DNA from: Catenaria anguillulae PL171
Lineage: Eukaryota > Blastocladiomycota > Blastocladiomycetes > Blastocladiales > Catenariaceae
NCBI GenBank assembly: GCA_002102555.1
Contig: MCFL01000174.1
Coordinates: 1 to 52,394, forward strand
Direction: 5' to 3'
DNA: 52,394 nt
Made by a program: the position numbers and the translations under genes. Positions 1 through 12,025 of the stretch are shown one piece after another (position 1 is the stretch's first letter; each line of letters begins with the position of its first letter). The notes under the pieces were generated by a model, which had not been told where the DNA came from, searched no databases, and saw only the letters and a list, made by a program, of their open reading frames with translations.

Positions 1-850
1 TCTTGTAGTCCACGGGAAACACGCCCGCAAGTGCGCCCCACTCGGTCGTCATGTTTGCAACCGCCAGGCGCTCGTCCACGCTCAAATGCGAGACGCCATC
101 GCCGCCAAACTCGACGGCCGCGTTGAGCACCTGGTTGGCCTTGAAGTGTGCACACAGCGCCAGAATCACGTCCTTGCCCGTAACGCCTCTGGGTGGCGCC
201 CCGCGCAGCTCCACGTGGACGACGCGAGGGACTTGCCACCACGTCTGGCCCGTACACCAGATGGCGGCAGCGTCAGTGCGAACAATGGGTGTGCCAAGAC
301 ACCCGAGCCCGCCGTACATGTTGGCGTGCGAGTCCGAGGCGACTGTCAGCGTGTAGGGCAGGGCATAGGCCTCTTCGACCATTGTTTGGTGGCCAATACC
401 GCGGCCGGGCGGGTAGTAGTCGATGCCGTGGCGGTGCGCAAAGTCGCGGATGGTGGTGTACTTTGCGAGGTTGGTGGGTGATGTGTTTTGGACGTCGTGG
501 TCAATGGCAAAAACGGGCTGGCGCGGGTTGAAGATGCGCTGTGGGTTGATTGCCTTGTACTTTGACAGGACGGCGGCCGTGTTATCGTGGGTGAGGACGT
601 GATGCGGCTGGATCGAGACAAAGTCGCCTTGGCGGACGAGGCCTGGCGAGGCGCCCACGGTGTAGCGCTGCACAATCTTTTCAATGAGCGTTTGGCCGCC
701 AGAGCTGCTGCTACTGCTGCCCGTGCTGCCTGGCAAATGTGACCCGGAGACAGTGGCGAGGCGGCGGTGAGTCCAGCTCGTCGCCGTTGGTAGACGTTGA
801 AGCGAGAATGGGTAGGGCGATGGTCGCGCCGTGATCCGTGGCAGAGTCAT
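1..850 (-). CDS. LYS4: Homoaconitase, mitochondrial, N-terminal part (runs off the window)
   Basis: Homoaconitase converts homocitrate/homoaconitate to homoisocitrate in the alpha-aminoadipate lysine pathway, in the mitochondrial matrix. One uninterrupted reading frame of 283 codons starts at 850 and continues past base 1, so the 3' part, including the Fe-S cysteines, is outside the window. The first ~40 residues are rich in Arg, Ser and Pro with no acidic residue until past residue 50, as expected for a mitochondrial presequence. A Ser/Gly linker follows, then the family core from [13 protein letters not shown]. Visible conserved blocks are [44 protein letters not shown] and [16 protein letters not shown]. 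The TGQTWWQ and TTEWGAL blocks match homoaconitase better than mitochondrial aconitase or isopropylmalate isomerase. No intron is seen in this part. The start was chosen as the first ATG in frame that supplies a presequence. Confidence 0.93.
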   Translation of the reverse strand, partial: MTLPRITARPSPYPFSLQRLPTATSWTHRRLATVSGSHLPGSTGSSSSSSGGQTLIEKIVQRYTVGASPGLVRQGDFVSIQPHHVLTHDNTAAVLSKYKAINPQRIFNPRQPVFAIDHDVQNTSPTNLAKYTTIRDFAHRHGIDYYPPGRGIGHQTMVEEAYALPYTLTVASDSHANMYGGLGCLGTPIVRTDAAAIWCTGQTWWQVPRVVHVELRGAPPRGVTGKDVILALCAHFKANQVLNAAVEFGGDGVSHLSVDERLAVANMTTEWGALAGVFPVDYK

Positions 851-1483
851 GATAGAGTGTCACTTGGTACAATAATGGCCAGCGTGCGTCAGCAATCACA
901 GGACGAGGCGAAGCGTGGGAACTTTGCTGCATGGATGGACTGTGGACAGACTGCAGCAGGGAATAGGGATTGCTCGAGCTTTTGTACACTCTATGCTCTC
1001 CCTCATCATCAATCCGGCGCAGCGCGTGTGGTGATGATGATGGATTGGAGTCAGCGATTCAAATTCATCAGTGATTCCACAGCACAGCGATGCGATGAAA
1101 ACCCATTCACCTGTCCTCTGTCCGCACTTGTTGCCAAGTCAAGAATGATGCATGATCATGAAGATGTGTAATTACTAACGAGAATTATCTTGCGACCATT
1201 TTCAACAGAGATGCGAGGTGAAGGAATAAGGAATGGTCAAAAAGCGAAGCGGGAAGAGGAACAAAAGTTTAGAGGCAGCTAGCCTGATAGAACTGAATAA
1301 GGAACGACGGAGGCTCGAGGATGGCGGAGTGAGAAGAAGAAAACGGGAAAAAAAATGCAAAGAAAACGATTGCCAATACACGATGGAAACAAAAGAGGGA
1401 AACATGAACACAAAACACACAAAACTTGCGCTTCGAGAGAGAGATGCATACCTACCTCAACCTGACAAAGCAAACATCCACCT
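851..1483. other. Intergenic: LYS4 upstream region and nucleoporin 3' flank
   Basis: No gene seen. The stretch lies between the LYS4 start (minus strand) and the nucleoporin stop (minus strand), so it holds the 3' untranslated region of the latter and the promoter of the former. The part near 1230-1430 is purine-rich on the plus strand, that is, pyrimidine-rich in the direction of transcription. Short frames here have no recognisable content. Confidence 0.6.
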
Positions 1484-4400
1484 TCAACTGCTCCCGCTCT
1501 TGCCATAATCGACCGTAAACGTCCAAACCCCGTTCCGCCCGTCGTAGCTCTCAAAGACAGTCCCCGGTGCCTTCTTCAACCTTGCCACAAACGTTTGCAT
1601 GGTGGGATCATCCGCTGGCAACCCGACCATAGCCTGCCGAGTCGCCTTGGACCTGGGGAACTTGTTACGCAACGTGACGCGGCATTTGACCTTGAGCCCC
1701 TGACCCTCAACGGGCACTTGGTTTGCGGGCACGTCGGCATACAAGAGCAACTCGCCCGGGACAATGCTCACATACTTGCCGCACAAATCCGTCAACTTGA
1801 TGCCCGTCAAATCCACGGGCTCGAGGAACTCGACCTTGCCGTGCTCGTGATGGGTAATGGTCAAGTTGCGCACGGCGCTCAGCTGTGCAGGCGAATAGGC
1901 TTGCAGTTCCGTCAACACGGGCGACACCTCGTAACCTTGCGCAGGCAAAATCGACGGCGGGGCGAGCCCACGCGTTACAACGCCCGCACGTGGCGGCTTG
2001 CTGGGCGTTTGCGCGGGCGTTTCAGGGGCCGCACGGCTCGTTGCAAACATGGACTCGTCGGCGGCGGCGGCGGGTGCCCCGGGCCGGCGCGGAACGGCAA
2101 ATCCACCATCGTTGGCCTTGCTGGTGCCCGCAGGCGCAGACCCGTAAACTTGCTTCCAATCCACCTTCTTGGCAGATGCACGCGGCGTAAACACACTCGG
2201 CGGCAACCCACCCGACTCGCTCATGGTACTCATGCCCAAGCCAGACCGCGGCGTCGCTAACCGCGCGCTTGCCGTTGTGTCCGACGTGCCATTGACCGAG
2301 CTCGAGAAGGTCGACGAGACAGACGCAGCGCCCGAGTTTGGCTTGGAGAAGGACGACGTCTCGTGAAAGCCGGCCATGCGCAGCTTGTTGCGGGTGACTT
2401 GCGAGGGCGCCATGCGTGTCAGCGACGACGTGGCGGCCGCAGCGGCGCGCGTGGCTTCTTCGTGGATGCTCAGGCGGTTGGCGTCGAGCAAGCGTGCACC
2501 GAGCGGGTTTTCTTTGAGTGATTTGACGACCGAGTCGGGGACGAGATCGAACAAGGGTGTTTGGCCATAGGGCCGCTGGTCGACCGAGGCGGTGAGGACG
2601 GCTTGTTGTTGCTGGAGCTGGAGCTGTTGCTGTTGTTGGAGCGATGCGCCAAACGCGCCGGCCTGCTGTTGTTGTTGCTGAGCGCCCATCAATCCACCGC
2701 CAAATCCACCGCCGAATGCATTGGTCGTCAATCCTCCACCAATCGCAGGCTGTGCAGTGCTCGCGCCGCCAAAGCCCGTGAATCCGCCCGCCAAGGAAGT
2801 GCCGGGAGCAGCAGCGCCACCAAAGCCCGTCAAGCCCGTGGTACCAGGCGCTCCCGCACCGGCGCCGAACCCGGTTGCACCAAATCCAGTTGTGGCCGGC
2901 TTGTTGAGCGCGTTTGCGCCACCGCCAAAAGCAAATGTACCTGCGGCTCCCGGCGCAGTCGACGCCGCACCCGCACCGAAAAGACCGCCGGCCGCTGGCG
3001 CCTGCGTCGTCGGGGTCGCGCCTGCATTGCCAAACCCAAACCCAGCAGCGGGCTTGGCCGCGCCAAGGCCACCAAACCCACCGGTCGCGGGCTGGGCGGC
3101 CGCGCCGAATGGGGACGCTGCAGGCGTGCTCGTGGCGGGCTGTGCGCCGCCAAATCCAAACCCACCGGCCGCGGGCTGTTGCTGTTGGTTCGATGCAGCT
3201 CCAAAGCCGCCGAATCCGCCGGCCGCAGGCTGCTGGGCTGTCGCGCCAAAACCCGTGGTGGCAGGCTGTTGTTGCTGCTGTTGAGCACCACCAAATCCAA
3301 ATCCAGTGGTACCACCTGCTTGCGCCGCGTTGCCAAACAGACCTGTACCAGTGGTGCCGGCTCCAGCACCAAACAGGGGCTTGTTTTGCGTGGCGGCAGC
3401 GCCAAAGCCAGAGGTGGCAGGCTGCTGTTGTTGGTTGGCGCCAAACCCAAAGCCGGCAGGTTGCTGCGCTGGCTGCTGCTGCTGCTGCGTGTTACCTGTA
3501 TATACCGAAGAGATATGTGAGCAAGTGTTCATTCCTTCAACTATTTCAGAAGGTCAACAATCGTACCGAACCCAAACCCAGTCGTCGCTGGTTGCTGACC
3601 AGCGTTTGCGCCAAATCCGCCAGTGGCTCCAGCACCGAATCCGCCCGCAGCGGCACCAAATGCACCGGCACCCGCGCCGAACCCCGTGGTCGCGGGCTGC
3701 TGCGTCGTGGCACCAAACGCACCAGTCCCGCCCGTGCCAAATGCACCAGTGGTAGCACCCGCCCCAAATGCAGGCTTTGCCCCAAAGGCACCGCCAGCAC
3801 CAGGGCCGAATCCGGTTGCCCCAGCCCCAAATGCGCCCGTGCCCTGTGCCTGCTGATTCTGCGTGTTGCCAAACAAGCCACCGGCGGCTCCCGGCTGTTG
3901 CTGGGCACCGCCAAAACCAAACCCGGTCGTGCCCGCCCCTTGGCCGGCCCCGAATCCGGTCGCGCCAGGCTGCTGCTGGCCCGATGCGCCAAACGTCGCC
4001 ACAGATGCGGCGCCCATGCCCGTGCCTGGGTGGGTGCGGCCCATCTTGTAATCTTGCATGCGCAGCTCCTCAACGGAAAAGTCGCGGTAAGCGGGCATGA
4101 GCGTGATCGAGTGGTAGTTGCACGAGTCGGCACCGTTGGTTTCGCGCGTCAGAGTGTATTTCGGATCGCCAGTGCCGCGGTTTTGCGCGGGGCCCGCAGA
4201 TAAGCCTGTGGTGGAAGCGCCAAAAGTGGAGTTGCCAAATGTGGATTGGCCCAGAGTTGAGGCGCCAAATGCGTTGGGGGCAGCGGTGGATGCCCCGAAT
4301 GCTGTCGACAGAATTCGAGGTAAAGGAATGTCAGCCGTAAGGTGATTATGTGCGAACGATTGCAAGATACCAAGAAAAAGGAACATACCGCCCGTGCCGC

Positions 4401-4924
4401 CGCCAAGCGTGCTTGCACCAAACCCGCCCGTCGCTCCCGCTCCAGCACCACCAAAAGCGCCCCCACCAAACCCGGTGGTCGCCCCCGTGTTGCTCGCGCC
4501 ACCTCCAAACAATCCGCCACCAGGCTGCTGTTGAGTGTTTGCTGCCCCAAACGCCGTGCCGCCAGCACCGCCAAAAGCAGTTGTAGCGCCGCCCGTCCCG
4601 CCAAAGCCGCCGAACGCGCCACCGGCACCTGGCTGCTGGGCGCCAGCGCCGAATGCACCGGCGCCGCCAAAGGCGTTGGCGCTGGGTTGGTTGGATGCGG
4701 CACCAAAGGCGCCACCGGCGGGTTGTGCGCCAAATGCACCGCCGCCTGGTTGCGCTGCGCCAGCTCCAAAGCCTAGAGGGACAAAGAATGGGCGGTTGAC
4801 CAAGATCAGGATCGGGATCGGGTGGTCTATCGAAAAAAGAGCATGGGTGGAACGTACTGAAGGCGGATTGCTGCTGTTGTTGATTGGCTGCGCCGAATCC
4901 GGCACCAGCCCCGAACATGGCCAT
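1484..4924 (-). CDS. FG-repeat nucleoporin, Nup98/Nup100/Nup116 type, with GLEBS motif and a C-terminal domain lacking the cleavage site
   Basis: A GLFG/FG nucleoporin of the nuclear pore channel. Model: complement(join(1484..3495,3567..4301,4389..4772,4858..4924)), 1065 aa; the phases of all four exons agree. Residues 1 to ~190 are Gly-Phe repeats with Gln spacers. Residues ~195-240 hold a GLEBS-like Gle2/Rae1-binding segment around SCNYHSITLMPAYRDFSVEE. A second large FG/GLFG array with polyQ spacers follows. The last ~150 residues are the Nup98-type autoproteolytic fold, starting GYEVSPVLTELQAYSP and containing DLTGIKLTDLCGKYVSI. The protein stops shortly after GVWTFTVDYG, so the HF|S self-cleavage motif and any Nup96/Nup145C part are absent. 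This resembles yeast Nup100 and Nup116, which are not processed. Intron 2 (4302-4388, 87 nt) is a multiple of three with no stop. The start ATG at 4924 has the exon MAMFGAGAGFGAANQ. Confidence 0.9.
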
Positions 4925-5459
4925 CTTGTGGGTTGCGTAGAGTCTTTGCGAAGGTGCGTGCGAGGTGTGATCTCGAGGACAGATGAGAGTTTAGTTGGCG
5001 TCGACGGAGGCGGATCCGTGTCAGTCGCGGCCTTTGGACGGTGGAAAACGCTTAGTGTCGTGAGCTTGAAGGCGATCGCCGTGCGTTGCGCTGTGTTTCG
5101 TTGGGTTTATTTATTTAATACGACGAAACGTTGGCATGTCACTTGGAAAAGAGTACAGACTTTGAAATCAATGATCGAACGTCACCAATCGAGTCACACG
5201 TGACACTATGCCAAGGCCGCCGATCGACAACGCGTGCCGCATCAGTTTGGTGTCACGCAACTGTCCTGATTGAATGATCGAATGCAGGTCACCATATTTT
5301 TTTATCCATGTGCAGCGCCAACACAGCCTCCTGAGCAAATGCCAGCGCACGACTGGCGAGCCTTGCCGGTAGACCAGCCGCCACCAACATCCCTATGCGC
5401 TCCGACCAGCAAGTCCTTCAATTCAACTGGCCCGCGATGTAAATCTTAAACTCTACTCG
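4925..5459. promoter_or_regulatory. Upstream region of the nucleoporin gene
   Basis: No gene seen. The proximal 200 bases upstream of the nucleoporin start (minus strand) include an AT-rich stretch around 5107-5120 that could serve core promoter function. This is position-based inference only; no specific factor site is claimed. Confidence 0.35.
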
Positions 5460-7530
5460 CGCCGCGCCGTCAACTTCCGCCGCTTTGCGACAAGGATTGC
5501 GTCCTCAACTCGCGTGTTGCCCAGTACATCTCCAACGCGGCCGCTCCCTCGCTGCCACCCGGTCTCAACTTGGCCGAGATCTTCTCGGATCCGCCCCCTG
5601 GCCCGGTCGGCAACAACCGTTCAACGTCAACGAGCCCGCCCACCTGCGCTTGATCCAAGCCCCGCTCAAGTCCATCGCAAGTTACAAGCCTGCCAATAAC
5701 GAGAAGGTGCTTCATACCCGTTTTCACTTGTTTGCCCAGCGCGCTCTGCTCATGCACACATCCGTTCTTCGTAATCGGCGGCAGTTGCCTGATCCGCAAC
5801 CTCTCGGTAACGTACCACACCAAGCAAAAGGCCAAAAAGAAGTTGGACTGTATCCCCGAACGCTTCCGTGCCCACCTCATCGAGGATGGCGCCGCCTTTG
5901 ACCCCAAGCGGACCGCCACGAAGGGTCAAAAATCCCCAGCCATCACCAGGCAGATTGTTCGTTGGCACCGCCTGCGCAAGGTTGTCGCGGCCTACTTCAA
6001 CTATTGTGTCATGGCCGGGATTGTGCATATTGAGGCCACCGACAAGAAGTTGAAGAAAGCATGTCAGTAGGGCGCCAATCTGTACCAAGACAACGCCCGC
6101 AAGGCCGAGTATGAGCTTGATGGCTTCACGCCCACGAGTCACTTTGTCGGTGCCATTGTTGAGGATGCTACCAAGGCCCTCAATCTTGCCAAGCGCTCTT
6201 CCAAGACGGGCGAAGTGCATGTCCCCTTTCGCAATCCCGAGGCGCGCAATTTTGGGCACGATATCGGCGCGCTTTGGCCAAGCACGAATCGCAAGCTGCC
6301 AAGTCAGCCAAGTCGTCTCAGTGCCCTCTCTGCTTCGGTTGGCCAGTAAGTGTTGTTGGTCCTTTCCGTCTGACGCTTGTTGTGGTGTTTTGTCCTGTTT
6401 GTCTCACTGCAGTCGTCTTTTTTCGTGTGCGTGCTTATTCCTCCTGTCGATTTCTTTGACGTCCGAGGAACCGCGAGCCGCAAGTGTTCCCAACTGGCGC
6501 TTGCTTGACCAGTGTCTGAACGAAAGGATGCCATGGCCACGGACCGAGTGTTGCTGAGTTCTTCGTTGTTACGCAATCTTGTTGCTGTCAGTCATCATGG
6601 ATTTCATCCAATCCGGCACCGATTCGCTCCATATTCAGTACTTGACTGAACCCAAAAGTGCTGCGCCAGTCCATTTGACGCGCGTTTCCTCAAAAGCCCA
6701 CGACAACCCGCCCTCGACCTGCGAATCCCACTTGCATGCCATCATCAGCACATTGTTTATCCAACTCTGGCGCAAGCGACATTGGTCCTAGTGCCCGTGC
6801 GCTGGCCCTGAGCAACAATTGACGCCGCAAGCTTAAAGCAATCGGCCGCCGCTATGAGTTCATTGGGTCGGTTCTCACCAGATGCGTCCGCCACTGCCTT
6901 GCACGCTCAAGCCGGCGCAACAACTCGCCATTCTCCCGTCCCGCAAGCAACCAGAGCAACTTTGGCTGTGGGATGAAGGTGACACTGAGTTTGTCGCGCC
7001 AAGCGTTGCAACAGTCGATGCAACACGAGTCCGCCAGTGAGTCAGGGCCATTGCGTCGCTGTTGCATTGCTTTGTCGTTGGTTCTTTTGCCTTGGTAGTA
7101 CACAATTTATTCTTTCTTTGGGCTGCGTGGGTGAAGGCCACAAACCCACTGGATCGTCCAAGCACGCAAAGCTTGCGCCAAACGTCAAACGGATGGAGGT
7201 TTTGACTGAGAGCTTTCTATGGGTCATGAGGTCAGCGCTCACGAACCAACAATCTCTTGCCTGGTCGTATCATGGGCACTTGCCATCATTGGATGAGCCT
7301 CGGAAGGTCTTGCGTGCTCCATGACTGCAGCACTTGGCCCTTGCAGGAACAGCTCACACATGAATGGCGCTGTTTTGCGATGTGGATTGTGCCGCGTCGG
7401 CTCAGCCTGCGGCGGCAAAGCGAAAAGTTGCCCGAGCGGCGCACCGCCATGATAGTGCAGTTGCTTCGTTGGAGGACCGTTGCATTAGCAATGATGGACG
7501 GATATGAGGACCTGAACCGCCTTTCATGAC
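5460..7530 (+). pseudogene. Broken coding-like region, possibly a dead KDZ-type DNA transposon transposase
   Basis: Several plus-strand stretches have the codon use of the neighbouring genes but lie in different frames and are interrupted by stops. Examples are 5520-5620, 5610-5710, 5770-6070 (holding the segment FNYCVMAGIVHIEATDKK), 6075-6290 (holding LYQDNARKAEYELDGFTP) and 6890-7035 (holding QLWLWDEGDTEFVAPS). At 6320-6350 a CPLCFG motif precedes an intron-like GTAAGT...CACTGCAG segment (about 6350-6413). Near 6590 there is a weak match to the Asp-Gly-Asn-Phe block that follows such a CPxCF motif in Kyakuja-Dileera-Zisupton transposases. No full open frame, terminal inverted repeat or target duplication was found. 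The family assignment is tentative. A host gene broken by sequence error is the alternative, since other genes here carry single-base breaks. Confidence 0.35.
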
Positions 7531-8125
7531 GGCGTGGATGGGTAGAATGGGAGCTATGCTTCCAATCAGCCATCTGTTCGTGATCATGGTGGATCGGCAC
7601 AGACAAAGCCAACCGGATCCAACAAGAACAAATTGCTGACGCAAGGCATGGAAGGGCTTGAGCACGTGAGGATTGCGCAATGCTTGATGGTTAGTTGCGC
7701 CATCGCGAGACAATCCTTGGCTGCAGGTTGAGACATTGACAACATCAACAAGAAAATGCGATGCTGTGATTGGCTGGCTTGCCCTCAATCCGCGGGCTGG
7801 GCCCAAAAATTGACACGATACCTTTAGCAGCAAGCCTCACCAGTCGCGTGCTCGCGGCAGTGCGCGGTTCGAGATCAAGCGAACAGCTCATTCTGCAGTG
7901 CGTTGGCATTTGCTGAGCAAGCGAAGCACAGCATTCGTTTGTGTTCTTGGAGTTGCACAGTTGCACCTGCTTGCGCAGACAAGCAGGCAGGCACCGGCAG
8001 TACAAAAGGCACCGACCACCCCGGTGCCTTCTCTTTCCCCAACGGGTTCATCCCCAACCCCGTCACCCACTCGCAACTGCTCTGTATTGCTTGTCCTGAC
8101 CGCCGTCCCCCCTACATTCACCACC
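7531..8125. promoter_or_regulatory. Upstream region of the SAM synthetase gene
   Basis: No gene seen. The last ~130 bases before the start codon are pyrimidine-rich (many C and T runs around 8010-8120), a common feature of 5' leaders of highly expressed fungal genes. The rest has no recognisable content. Confidence 0.35.
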
Positions 8126-9649
8126 ATGTCCAACGATACCTTCCTCTTCACTTCCGAGTCCGTCGGTGAGGGCCACCCCGGTATGCATCAACTCACCCCT
8201 TACCTGCCTGCGCTCGTTGCACACGCTCGTGCCCACACGAGCGCCATTTCGCACGACGTGCAAATGCGCCAAATCCCACACTCGATCCGAGCCCACGAGT
8301 TGGTTGCTGGTTGCCCGTCGTCCTCCCGGGCTTGCGCTTTTGCATGGTTGTTCGCGACACGGCTCTTTCGGCCTTGATTGTCGAATTGGCCATGCGAGCG
8401 GCCTCATCGCACTAGCCCGGCTGGATTAGGCGGCGGCACGCAGCGCTCGAAAATTCGTCGCTTCCGCGCCTGCTCGTGAGTGCAACCCCGCGCGCTTTTC
8501 GTCAAGCAATACTAACTGTATCGCTCATGTGAACTTGCTATTCCAGACAAGATTGCCGATCAGGTGTCTGACGCCATTCTCGATGCTTGCCTCGAGCAAG
8601 ACAAGCTCTCCAAGGTTGCCTGCGAAACGGCCACCAAGACTGGCATGATCATGGTTCTCGGCGAAATCACGACCAAGGCCAACCTCGACTACCAAAAGAT
8701 TATCCGCTCGACCATCAAGAAGATCGGCTACGACGACTCTGACAAGGGTTTCGACTACAAGACGTGCAATGTGCTTGTTGCCATTGAGCAACAGTCGCCC
8801 GATATCGCCCAAGGTCTTGTCCAAGAGGGTTTCGACGTGGAGAAGATTGGTGCCGGTGACCAGGGTATCATGTTCGGCTACGCCACCGAGGAGACGCCCG
8901 AGCTCATGCCCCTCACCCTTGTGCTCGCCCACAAGCTCAACGCCCGGTTGGCTGAGTGCCGCCGCAACGGCGAGATGTCGTACCTCCGCCCCGACACCAA
9001 GACCCAAGTCACGGTCGAGTACAAGCTCGACAACGGCCAGCCCATCCCGCTCCGCGTCGACGCCATTGTCATTTCGACCCAGCACTCTGAGGACGTTACC
9101 AACGATAAGCTCCGTGCTGACCTCAAGTCCAAGGTGGTTGCCCACGTTGTCCCCGAAAAGTTCCTCGATGCCAACACCAAGTACCACTTGCAGCCCTCTG
9201 GCCGTTTCGTGATTGGTGGTCCCCAAGGTGATGCCGGTGTGACTGGCCGCAAGATCATTGTCGACTCGTACGGCGGTTGGGGCGCGCACGGTGGCGGTGC
9301 CTTCTCTGGCAAGGATTGGTCCAAGGTGGATCGGTCGGCCGCTTACGCTGCCCGCTGGGTCGCCAAGTCGCTTGTTGCTGCTGGCCTTGCCCGCCGCGCC
9401 CTCATTCAGGTCTCGTACGCCATTGGTGTTGCCGAGCCCGTGTCGATTCACGTTGAGACGTACGGAACCGGCAAGTTGTCGGATGCCGAGTTGTTGCGCA
9501 TCATCAAGAACAACTTTGACTTGCGTCCCGGCAAGATTGTCCAAGAGCTCGACTTGTGGCGCCCGATTTACTCGGCCACTGCTTGCTACGGTCACTTTGG
9601 CCGGTCCGAGTTCCCGTGGGAGCAGCCCAAGAAGCTCAACCTCGAGTAA
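8126..9649 (+). CDS. SAM2: S-adenosylmethionine synthetase (methionine adenosyltransferase)
   Basis: Makes S-adenosylmethionine from methionine and ATP in the cytosol. Model: join(8126..8180,8547..9649), 385 aa, the usual length for the family. The start lies in a good context (CACCATGTC). Splicing rebuilds the invariant [16 protein letters not shown] block: the exon 1 codon is cut after its first base and GAC is completed in exon 2. Further signatures are [15 protein letters not shown] (~residue 118), the P-loop-like [19 protein letters not shown] (~267), and [17 protein letters not shown] near the C-terminus. The single intron is 366 nt, four to six times longer than the other introns here, and carries a consensus TACTAAC branch site at 8510-8516. 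The C-terminus [14 protein letters not shown] is typical. Codon use is strongly biased to C in third position, consistent with high expression. Confidence 0.97.
8181..8546 (+). other. Long first intron of the SAM synthetase gene
   Basis: Donor GTATGC at 8181, branch site TACTAAC at 8510-8516, acceptor TTCCAG ending at 8546. The 366-nt length is exceptional for this window. The intron follows only 55 coding bases. It may hold a transcription enhancer or another element; no RNA gene was recognised inside it. Confidence 0.85.
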
Positions 9650-10216
9650 GACCCTTTTGGTTTGCCCTGTACCCCCAGTCCTCTCTTACTTGCACTTGAA
9701 CCCCCTCTCGCCTACATGTCCCCCCAAAGTCGTAGTCGCGTAAATTAGCTCCCTCTTCCAACCCCTCGCGTGTCTTGCCTTGGCTTTCTGTTGTTCGTTT
9801 CGTTTTATGGTCCGCATTTTTAGCGTGGATCGGTTTTGTGTCTCGCTTCCTCCCTCGTTGGATAACTGTTCAACTCGTGTATATATACCTGTCCGGATAC
9901 AGCCTCAAGTCCATTTCATCGTGAACTCTTTGCCATGGCCTCGCAATAGATTTCCTGCTGCCTGCAATCTTGGTGCTTGGATCTGTCTGCTGCCTGGGAC
10001 AGCTGGGATCCTGATGGGAAGTGTTGAAACGACGGGCAAACTTGAGGACTAACAGTTGCCATATTTATGTATGAAAGAACTGACGACCGGCCAACTACGA
10101 GTCATAACAAGTATCGCACGAAGCAACAAAGTAAATCGGAGAACAGGTGAACACAATGACAGGGGCAACCCGCGCAGTCCTCTTCGGCAAAGATTCCATC
10201 TTAACGTCTGACGCAT
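9650..10216. other. Convergent 3' flanks of SAM synthetase and the downstream membrane-protein gene
   Basis: No gene seen. Two genes end toward each other here, so both 3' untranslated regions and termination sites should lie within it. A TATATATA-like stretch occurs near 9881-9890. Confidence 0.6.
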
Positions 10217-11986
10217 TCAATCATGACAAACTACCTCCCCCGTGTTGGACAAATGCCTGGCAATCTTGACACACCCGACCTTATAACCGCGACCATAATC
10301 GCCCGCAAGTGTATCAAACGCCAGCAACAAAAACACGGCCAACAGGGCCACATACGCGCCCTCGTGCATCAAGTAACTGCGCCACGAACGGGCCTGGAGC
10401 GTCAGTACCGCGGGCGGCCCGCCCGCCGCACCCATGTTTGTCACAGTCCCAAGCTCACGTTGCTGCTTGCGCAACATGCTGGCGGCTGCGGCGCCCGCCG
10501 AGCCGTCTGCAGCAAATGAGACATTGCTGGCGGAAGCGGACGACGATTTGCGCGACCGTTGCATGGTGCCGCCGGGCGATTGTGGCACCAGCAAGGTGGA
10601 TGAGGGTTGGCGTTTGGACGACGAGGTAGTGGGCGAGGGCGGCGCGGCTTGGTCGTTGAGAATGTGTTGCGATTGCTGTTGCAAGAAGGCGCGCGTAGGC
10701 CCATGTGATTCGTCCAACTGGGTCGTGGTGGGATTGGCCGAGGTGGTCCGTGAACGTGAGGGCGAGGTACGAGTTGTGGGCGAAGATGCCGAAGCGACAA
10801 CGGCAGAGTCGAGCGTTTCGGACAGTTGAGACGCGACTTTGCGGGCAGATGCACGCGACAGCGAGGCGGATTTGGGTGAGGATGCAGCTTGCTGCTGGGC
10901 TGCTTGCCTCGACAAGGTTGGGTGTTGGGTGGTTTCAATGGTCAGATTGGTGGGGCGAGGTGAGCGGGGTTTACGGTTGGGCGAGGGCGGTGAGGTCGAA
11001 TTGGACTCGTCTGACGCATGGTTGACGTTGACAGTGAGGTTGTTGGGCATTACCAACCTAGATTGGGTCGGCGACGGAGGACGCGCAAGGGATTGACGCG
11101 ATTGCTGTGGTGACGGCGGGCGCTGCAAGACCTGCTGTGGCTGCTGCTGCTGCCGGCCTGATTGCGACTGAGTCTGCTGCTGATGTTGCTGTTGTTGTTG
11201 GTTCACCGCAGGCGTTGACGAAGGCTGTTGGCGAGCCTCAGAGTCTGCATCGATGGGCGCGTTGCGGTTGGTGTTGGATGACACAGGGCTTTTCGTTCCC
11301 ACACCTGGGGCGGCTGTGGTTCCCCAGGTCTTCCTCGCCCGTGACGGGCTCGTGGTGCTCGCTCCGGCTTGCGCACCAGACTCTGAGGTTGCGGGCGACG
11401 CTGCAGCCTGCTGTTGCTGTTGAGCGTTGCTCAATGTGGCCAACTGTGGCCGATTCGCCCTCTCCATCGTCGGCGAGCGAGGCCGACCCTCCCTCCACCA
11501 CGTGTCCACCTTGGGTTGCACCTGCTTGACAGTAGGGCTGGGCGGCTCCACAGGCTGCTTTTCTTCCGTACCAACCGACACGAGGAAATCTAACGAGCAA
11601 ACATGTGTCTCGACATCGACCTTGCGGCGGCGCTCGGCTTCGCGCATGCGCTCGAGTTGTTGCCGGTGGAACTCTTCCATTTCGCGCTGCGCTTGTTCTT
11701 CGCGTTGACGCTGTGATTCGCGCTCGGCAGCTTCTTGTGCACGGCGGCGGGCCGTGGGCGATTCAACGCGCCACGTATCCACTTTGGGTTGGATTTCTTT
11801 GGAATAGTCGCGCCGAGAAGAAGTGGGAGAAGGAGGCGTCGAGTTGTTGTTGGTTTGCAACAGAGAATTTTGAGTGGAGGAGCTCGTTGCGGTGTTGATA
11901 TTGGCGGGCATTTGTGATTGCTGGTATTGTTCGCGATCCAAAGCAGTGGATACTTGAGTCCTTGATTCCAAAGTCGAAGCCCCTGA

Positions 11987-12025
<39 letters not shown>

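Noticed and set aside
2561-4203. Long plus-strand frames opposite the nucleoporin
   Set aside because: Mirror frames of a highly repetitive Gly/Phe/Ala coding region; they follow the FG repeat period and carry no independent signal.
8525-9595. 356-codon minus-strand frame opposite SAM synthetase
   Set aside because: An antisense frame produced by strong third-position bias of the real gene.
11988-12024. CTG repeat as a CRISPR-like or structural array
   Set aside because: A plain polyglutamine-coding trinucleotide repeat without spacers.
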